Assembly: GCA_947460455.1 (NCBI GenBank)
Contig: CANHKG010000008.1
Coordinates: forward strand, 1 to 48,805
Direction: 5' to 3'
Source: Rhodospirillales bacterium
Lineage (GTDB): Bacteria; Pseudomonadota; Alphaproteobacteria; Acetobacterales; Acetobacteraceae
DNA length: 48,805 nucleotides
Shown: positions 11,401-20,400 of the stretch, in pieces
Layout: each line of letters begins with the position of its first letter
Numbering within the stretch: the first letter of the stretch is position 1
Made by a program: the position numbers and the translations under genes
The notes under the pieces: generated by a model
Seen by the model: only the letters and a program-made list of their open reading frames with translations
The model's database searches: none
What the model was told of the DNA's origin: nothing

Positions 11401-14400
11401 ATGGCGTGGCCTTCGTGGCCGATGCCAAGGCCGGGTTGCAGATCGTCAACTACATGGCGTTCGACACCAAGGGCGTGGCGCCCACGGTGAAGATCAGCGT
11501 TGCCGCCGGGGATGCCGATCCCGGCACGCCCGGCATCCAGGTGCTGGCCGGCGGTTCCGTGCATGTCACGCCGCTGGTCTCCGACGACGTGCAGATCCGC
11601 AACGTGGAGCTGCTGGTCAACGGCAAGGTGGTCAGCAACGACCCCAGCTTCCCGTTCGACATGTTCACCCAGGCGCCCACCCTGGGCGGCTCCGTGCAGC
11701 TGCAGGTGCGGGTGACCGATACCGGCGGCAATGTCGGCCTTTCCGAGCAGGTAACGCTGGCGACCGTGCCAGACACCTTCGGCCCGACGATCCTTTCCAC
11801 CAGCATCGCCGATGGCGACAAGCGCTTCTTCGTGCGCAACATCGACGTGCGCTTCAATGAACAGGTGGACGCGGCGCTGCTGAACGGCGGCGGCGTCTCC
11901 CTCATCGGTCTCGGCGCCGACGGCAAGTTCGGCACGGCAGACGACGTGACGGTGCCCACGAAGATCGACATGCGCTTGCAGGGGCGCATGGCCTCCGTGC
12001 TGCCGCAGGTCGCGCTGCCGCCGGGCGAATACCGGTTCCGCATCGAACCCTCGGCGATGGCCGACCTGTCCGGCAACATCACCGCCACGGCGCTGGAGCG
12101 CAGCTTCACGGTGCGGCCGGCCAGCGACGTGAAGGCGGCCAGCGGCACCCCCGCCGCGGCAGCGGCACCTTCGGCGAACCCGGGCCAGGAGATCGGCATC
12201 GCGGTGCCGTTCGATCCCGCAACCGCCTACATCACCTTCGCCACGATCAACGAAGCCGGCACCACCTCCACCGCCGAGGTGAAGGCCACGCGCTTTGATG
12301 CGGCCAATTCCACCGCCTATTTCGTGGTGCCCAACAACGCCTTCACCGGCGATGTGGTGGTGTTCGGCAAGGATTCCGGCGGCAAGCGCACCGATTTCGC
12401 CGATGGTGCCTTCCCGCTCCAGGTGGTGCCGCTGCTGACCGATGCGCGGATCGACTTCCTGAACGGCAACGGCACCATGCGCGTGTCGCTGGATGGCCGT
12501 GGCTTCGTGGAAGCCAACGGCACCACCTACACCTTCGGCACGGAACAGGTGGTGGACACCGCCGCCAACACCGGGCCGGATGCCACCTATTCCTTCATAC
12601 CGAACTTCACCGAGAACAGCCGTGCCTATGTCTCCGTGCCGATGGTGGATGGCGCATTCGGGGCGATCACGGTCAAGACCACGGGCGGCACCTCGGCCGC
12701 CTACAGCGTGAACCTCAGCGGCATCACGGCCACGGCGATGAGCGGCACACCCGCCAATCCGGCCCTGGCCTCGGCCAATGCCGGCCAGGCGATCACGCTG
12801 AGCGGCACGGGGCTGGATGCCGAGACCAAGCTGCTGTTCCGGCGCACCAGCAGCTACGACGGCGCGGTCCAGTACGACCTGCAAACGGTGGCGGCAGCGG
12901 CGCCGAACGGCACCGGCGCAACCGCGGTGGTGCCGCAAACGGCCAACGGCGTGTTTGCAGTGCAGGTGCTGGGTGCCGGCGTGCAGCCGGTGCTGCAGAT
13001 CGTGCCGACGGTCCAGAGCTACGACGTTTCGAACCACCTCTATGTCTATGGCACCGGCTTCGTGGAAGGCGCGCTGACGGCGAAGTTTGCCGGTGGCGAG
13101 CAGAAGGATACCGCCACGAACGCCCAGCCCAACCCGGGGGCAGACGTCTACAGCCGCGATGGGTTCGAGAACTGGGCACTCCGGCTGGACGGCGAGCCGG
13201 TGCATGGCTTCGGCCCGCTGACCATCACCACCGCCGGCGGCACCTCGGCGCCGTTCGCGCTGAACGAGCTGACGCAGGGCTTCGGCAATTTGCGCGACGT
13301 GGCGTTCGACCCCGCGACAAAATCCGCCTGGGTGGTGAACTACCCCGGCGCCTCGCCCAGCGCGCTGCGCCGGCTGGATCTGGCCACCGGCACGGAGCTG
13401 CAATCGATCCCGCTGACGATCAAGGATTTCGGCTCCACCCAGATCACCGTGGCCGGGCTGCAGATGGCGCCGGAGAGCTTCACGCTGAACGGCGCGAACA
13501 TCCCGGCCGGCAGCCTGCTGGTGTTCAACGGCGAACCGAATACGGATCGCGTGATCGCGCTCAACCCCACAACCGGCGCGGTGCTGGGCGTTCTGGCGCT
13601 GAAGGCCAACTACGACCTGACATCGGGGCTGTACGACCCCACGACGAAGCACCTGCTGCTCACGGAGCGCAACAACAGCGCGCGCCGCCTGATGGAGATC
13701 GACCCGGCGGACGGGACGGAGATCGGCTCCCTCCCGATCGACTACGCCGAGGAGCGCGGCCTGGCGATCGATCCTGTCACCGGCAATCTGTGGCTCGCCG
13801 GCACCAGCAGCCCGTCTGTGCTGGTGGAGATGACGCGGGCCGGCACGCAGGTGCGGCAGATCAATATCGGCCTGCAGGGCGTGAACGACGGCGAGGTGAG
13901 CGGCCTCAGCTTCGACGATACCGGCAAGCTGCTGGTGTCCTCCACCCAGGGCCGCATCTACCGCGTGGACGTGAACGCCGATCCGGCGGCCAGCGCCCGG
14001 CCCACCCTCACCTCCATCACCGGCTTGGCCCTGGGCGGCGTGCCGGCCGATGCCGGCAAGGCGTCGGCCAATGTCGGCCAGGTCATCACGCTGACCGGCA
14101 CACAGTTCGGGCCGCAGACGCAGGTGGTGTTCCCCACGCGCGACCAGGAGGGCCGCACCGACCTGGTGGCCGTGGTGCCGCTGGCGATCAACGATGCCGG
14201 CACGCAGATGCAGGTGCAGGTGCCAGACCGGGCCACCACGGGCGAGGTGCGCGTTTCGAACGGCACCTACCGCAACCTCGGCTTCTCCTCCCACCCCGAT
14301 GCGATCTACCGCAGCATCACCCTCTCCTTCACCGCCGCCGCCACGAGCAGCACGATCCGCTTCAGCGATGGCGGGCTGCAGAGCATCGATGACGAAAGCT

Positions 14401-17400
14401 GGGGCCTCGACAACGTTCGGGTCACCCAGGGCAAAAGCGAGGTCTTCGCCGACACGTTCGAGGCCGGCGCAAACCCGGCCTGGAGCAGCAGCACGGTTGA
14501 TCGCAGCAACCAGAGCGTGTTCTCCGCCTTCTCCGGCCGCTTCGGCAACAACGAGCAGCGCCTGTCGCTCTCCGGGCTGACCGCCGGCCAGACCTACACG
14601 CTCAGCTTCGACCTCTACGCCTTCGACAGCTGGGACGGTACGACGGGCGGCGACGTGTTCCAGGTGTCGGCCGACGGCACCCTGCTGATGCGCGAGAGCA
14701 TCAGCAACTACTCGCTCACGGTGCCGCAGACGATCAACAGCAGCGCCGGCGTGCGGCTGCAGGTTGTGCCGACGCTCACCGGGGTGGAAGGCAGCTGGCG
14801 CCCGGGCACCGACAACAGCTTCACGCTGCGCGGCAGCGGCTTCATGGAAGGCGCCAGCAAGATCAGCATCGGCGGCATCACGCTGAACGACGACTTCGCC
14901 ACCTCTTCCGCCCTGTTCGATGTCGGCGGCGCGCGCAACAACACCGCCACCCTGGTCGCACCGCTGGTGCTGGAAGGGCCGCTGAAGGTCACCACCGAAG
15001 GTGGCAGTGCGGAGATCGCAGGGCCGGTCAACACAGCCCCCACGGCGGTGCTGAGCGGTATTGTCGGCATCGCCGCCGAGGGTACGCCCAACGTGCTCGG
15101 CCAGGCCTCGGCCAATGTCGGGCAGACCATCAAGCTGCTGGGCCAGGGCTTCACCAGCGGCATGCGCGTGGCCTTCACCGCCATGGATGACACCGGGCGG
15201 GAAGGCATCGTCACCCGCGCCGGCGCCGCCAACAGCGCCGGCACCGAACTGACCGTGCCGGTGCCCGCCCTCGCGCGTTCCGGCCTGGTGCGGCTGGCAG
15301 GCAGCAGTGCCGGGCAGATGCTGCAGGTGGTGCCCACGCTGCGCAGCATGGGCGGTACCGTGGCCGCCGGTAACACGCTGCTGGTGGAAGGCACCGGGCT
15401 GGTACCGTCGGAACTGGTGGTGCAGGCCGGTGGCCGCACCATCGGCAATGTCAGCGTGCGCACCGTGGCAGACAGCACCAGCAACGATGGCTACCTGTCC
15501 TTCTACCGCCCGCTGACCGAGGCAACGAGCCAGCAGCTTCTGACCATCGTGCTGCCCAGCGGCGTATCGGGCTCCAACATCACGGTCTCCACCGTGGGCG
15601 GCACCACGGTGCTGCGGACGGGCGTTGCGATCACGCAACTCTCGCTGACCCCGCCTGCCGATGTGGGCGAAACGCTCGCCACCGCGCTCGGCACGGGGCT
15701 GCAGCCGGCGCAGAGCATCTCCCTCTCGGCCGTGATGGGCGACGGTACCTTCATCACGAAGGACGTGGACCTGTTCCGCGTGGACCTCCTGGCCGGGGAC
15801 ACGCTGCGCTATGCCGTGAACGGCACGTCCAGCGCCTATGTCCGCCTGTTCAACGGCGCGGGCAAGGAAGTCCAGACCAGCTATTCCGAAGAGAAGAACG
15901 CGTTCACGTCCAGCTACACCGCCACGACAAATGGCGACTACTACGTGGGCATCAGCGGCTACGGGAACTACAGCTACGACCCCACCGTGCAAGGCAGCGC
16001 CACCTCCTCCTTCTATTCCTCGGCCGCCTATGTGCTGACGATGGACCGCATGAGCAGCGGCGATACCCGCCTGTCCGGCATTGCGGCACTCGCCGAACTG
16101 GGCGTGCCGGCGCAGGCGGGTGTTGCCTCGGCCAATGTGCGCCAGGCCATCACCCTGCAGGGCACCGGGATTTCCGCCGACGACCAGGTGATCTTCACGC
16201 GGCTGGACGAATCCGGCGAGGTCAGCACCGTCACGGCGACCCCCACGGTGGTGGCGGCCGACGGCACGAGCCTGACCGTGGTGGTGCCCGACAGCGCCAC
16301 CACCGGCGTGGTGCGGCTGGCGCGCGACCAGGCCGGCGTGCTGCTGCAGGTGGTGCCAACGCTGGGCGCCGCCACGATGTCCAGCGGCTCCACCTACAAC
16401 GGCGGCTTCCTCTCCCTCACCGGCACCGGCTTTGCCGAGGGCATGACCACGATCGGCTTCGGCGCGAAATCCATCCCTGATGCGTCGCGCACCAACGGCA
16501 CCGACATTCTGTCGTATTTTGATACGAAATCGAACCCGAATGGCCGCGCCACGCTGTTCGTGCCGGATGGTGTGCCCACGGGTGCGATCCGCATTACCAC
16601 GCCTGGCGGCACCAGCAACACGCTCGGCCAGTCGCTGGCCACCATCACCGCCATGGCCGATAGCGGCTCGCCGGCGAACGCTGGCAAGGCCTCCGCCAAT
16701 CCCGGCCAGAGCATCACGCTCTCCGGCGTCGGCCTGTCGGAGCGCAGCACGGTGGTCTTCGAGACCATCAGCGCCGACGGCACGCGCAGCCAGATCACCG
16801 CCTCGCCCTGGAGCGTGGACAAGGCCGGCACCACCATCAAGGTCGTGGTCCCGGCTGATGCCGCCACCGGCAGCGTGCGGCTGATCGGGGACAACAAGGC
16901 CACGTCGCTGTTCCTCCAGGTGGTGCCCAAACTCACCCTGGCCAACATGACATCGCTGGACTCCAACGGCGCCTACGCCTCGATCACCCTGCAGGGCGCC
17001 GGCTTCGTGGAGGGGAACGGCAGCGAATACCGGTTCGGCTCCGTCATCCGCAGCGACGGCAACACGGGCAGCGACGGCGCGGATGTCTACAGCACCAACA
17101 CCGCGGTGAACCTGCGCGTGTCGATGGCGGATGCGTTCGGGCCGATCACCGTCAAGACCGAAGGCGGCACCAGCGCGCCCTTCAGCATCGGGGTCTCCGC
17201 CCTGCAGGGCACCGCCCTGTCCGGCACCCCGGCGAACGGCGCATTCGCCTCCGCCAATCCCGGCCAGACCGTGACGCTGACGGGCGATGGCCTCAGCACC
17301 GACACCGACGTGGTGTTCCGTTCCATCGCCAGCTACTACGGCGAGACGACCTATCGGATCCTGAACCCGATCTACGCCTCGCCCGACGGCAAGACCGCGA

Positions 17401-20400
17401 TCCTGCAGGTGCCCAAGGATGCCAGCGGCGCCTTCGCCCTGCAGATCCTCGGCGCTGGCGTGCAGCCGTTGTTGCAGATCGTGCCGACGATCGAGAGCTA
17501 CGACGTTTCGAACCACCTCTACATCTATGGCTCCGGCTTCGTGGAAGGCGCGCTGACGGCGACGTTCGCCGGCGGGGAACAGAAAGACACCGCTGCGAAC
17601 GACAAGCCCAACCCTGGGGCGGACATCTACGGCCGTGACGGGTTCGACAACGGCGCGGTGCGGCTGGATGGCGAGCCGGTGCATGGCTTCGGCCCGCTGA
17701 CCATCACCACCGCCGGCGGCACCTCGGCGCCGTTCGCGCTGAACGAGTTGACGCAGGGCTTCGGCAATCTGCGCGACGTGGCCTTCGACCCCACGACCAA
17801 ATCGGCCTGGGTGGTGAACTACCCCGGCGGCTCCCCCAGCGCGCTGCGCCGGCTGGATCTGGCCACCGGCACGGAACTGCAATCGATCGCGCTGACGACC
17901 AAGGATTTCGGCGCCACGCAGATCACCGTCGGCGCCCTGCAGATCACGGACGAGGCGTTCACGCTGAACGGCGCCAACATCCCCGTGGGCAGCCTGCTGG
18001 TGTTCAACGGCGAGCCGAACACGGATCGCGTCATCGCGCTCAATCCCACCGACGGCAAGGTGCTGGGCGCCCTGGTGCTGAAGGGCAACTACGACACCAC
18101 GGCGGGGCTGTACGACGCCGCGTCCAACCACCTGTTCGTGCTCGACCGCAGCCAGAACCCGCGCAAGATCCTGGAGATCGATCCGGCGGACGGCACCGTG
18201 CTGTCCAGCTTCAACTCCCCGCTCTGGGGCGATGAGGCCGGGTTTGCGGTTGATCCCGTGACCGGCAACCTGTGGATGGGCAGCTACAACGACAGTTCCA
18301 CACTGGTGGAGTTCAGCCGCACCGGCACGGAGGTGCGGCGCATCAACCTCGCCTTGCAGGGCATCAACGACGCCGAGGTGTCTGGCCTCAGCTTCGACGA
18401 CACCGGCAAGCTGCTCGTCTCCTCCACCCAGGGCCGCGTCTACCGGGTGGACATCAACGCCGATCCGGTTGCGATCAGCACGCCGACGCTCAACGCCATC
18501 ACCGGTATCGCGCTCGGTGGCGTGCCCGCCGATGCCGGCAAGGCTTCGGCGAACGTGAACCAGATTGTCACCCTCACCGGCACGCAGTTCGGGCCCGCCA
18601 CGCGCGTGCTGTTCCCGACCGTGGATGAGAACGGCACGCCCGGCCTGCTGTCGGTTGCGCCGCTTCAGGTCAACCCGGCGGGCACGCAGCTGCAGGTGAA
18701 GGTGCCGGCCCTGGCCGTTACCGGCGCGATCAAGGTGACGAACGGCGCCTTCACCAATTACGGCTTCGGCTCCTGGCCGGATGGTGCCTATCGCGGCATC
18801 ACCCTCTCCTTCACCGCCAGCAGCACCTCCTCCGTGATCCGCTTCAACGATCTCGGCCTGGAAGGCGGCGGCGGCGTTGGCAACGAGAGCTGGGGCATCG
18901 ACAACGTCAAGGTCGCGCAGGGCAAGAGCACCGTCTTTGCCGACACTTTCGAGGGCGGCGCCAACAAGGCCTGGAGCGATGCGCGCATCGAAACCGCGCT
19001 GGCATCCACCTTCTCCGCCTTTTCCGGCCGCTTCTCCAGCAACCAGCAGCTGCTCTCGCTCAACGGGCTCACTGCCGGCCAGACCTACACGCTCAGCTTC
19101 GACCTCTACGCCTTCGACAGCTGGGACGGCGAGGCGAGCCCGAATTACGGCCGCGACGTGTTCCAGGTTTCGGCAGACGGCAAGTTGCTGATGAGCGAGA
19201 GCATCGGCAATTTCAGCCCGGAAGCGCCGCAAACCATCAACCGCAGCGCCGGGGTGGCGCTGCAGATCGTGCCGACGCTGACGGGCACCTCCAATGGCCG
19301 CCCGGGCATCGATAGCGATTTCGACCTCATCGGCAGCGGCTTCATCGAGGGCGCCAGCACCATCACGCTGGGCGGCACCGCCTTCGTGGACACGCGCGTG
19401 GACGCGACAAACAGCTTCTACTCCACCGAAGGCAATGGGCCCGAGGTCCTGGGCGACCGCAACGGCCAGTATCGCATTGCCGCGCCACTGGCGCTCGATG
19501 GCCCGATCCGGATCACCACCGCCGGCGGCTATGCCGAGATCGCGGGCGCCACGCCTTCTGCCGTGGCACCGGTGCAGTTTGCCGGGCTGCTCGCCTCCGC
19601 CCCCACCTATGGGGTGCCCGCGGGCACGGCCAGCGCCGCGGCCAATGCGGGCCAGACCATCACGCTGGTGGGCAACGGCTTCACCAGCAATACGCTGGTG
19701 CAGTTCGAGGCGGTCAGCAGCACCGGCGTGGTCGGCACTGTCACCCGCCAGGGCCAGGTTGATGGCAACGGAACGCGCCTGCTGGTGGAAGTGCCGGCCC
19801 AGGCCCGCTCCGGCCTGGTGCGGGTGATTGGCGCCGCCGAGAGCCATGCGTTGCAGGTGGTGCCCTGGGTGCGCGGCATTGGCGGCACCATCGCCGCAGG
19901 CAATACGATTGTCATCGACGGCTCCGGCTTCGTGCCGGGCGAGGTTTCGGTGCTGGTGGACGGCATTGCCGCCACCATCCAAAGCCTCACCCTGGTGGCA
20001 GACGGCACCAGCGGCAGCGTCTCCACCTCGGCCGCGGCGCTGACCACACAGCAGCTTCTGCGCGTGACGGTGCCCGTGGGCGCCAGTGCCGCCGCCGTCA
20101 CCGTCACCACCGCCGGCGGGCAGGGTAGCAGCCGGCGCGCCGTCTTCACCACGGCGGCCAACATCGTGCCGAGCGGTGACGTGGGCGATACCATCGCCGA
20201 CAGCACCAAGGTCGCGCTCGCGCTGCACCAGTCGGTGACGATCAGCCAGCAGATGGGCAACGGCAGCTTCGGCGACCGGGATGTTGACCTCTACCGTGTC
20301 GACCTCGGTGCGGGCGACCTGCTGCAGGTGCAGATGACCACCGGCATTACCGCCACCGTGCGTGTGTTCGATGCCGCCGGCAGCGAGAAGACCAGCCAGG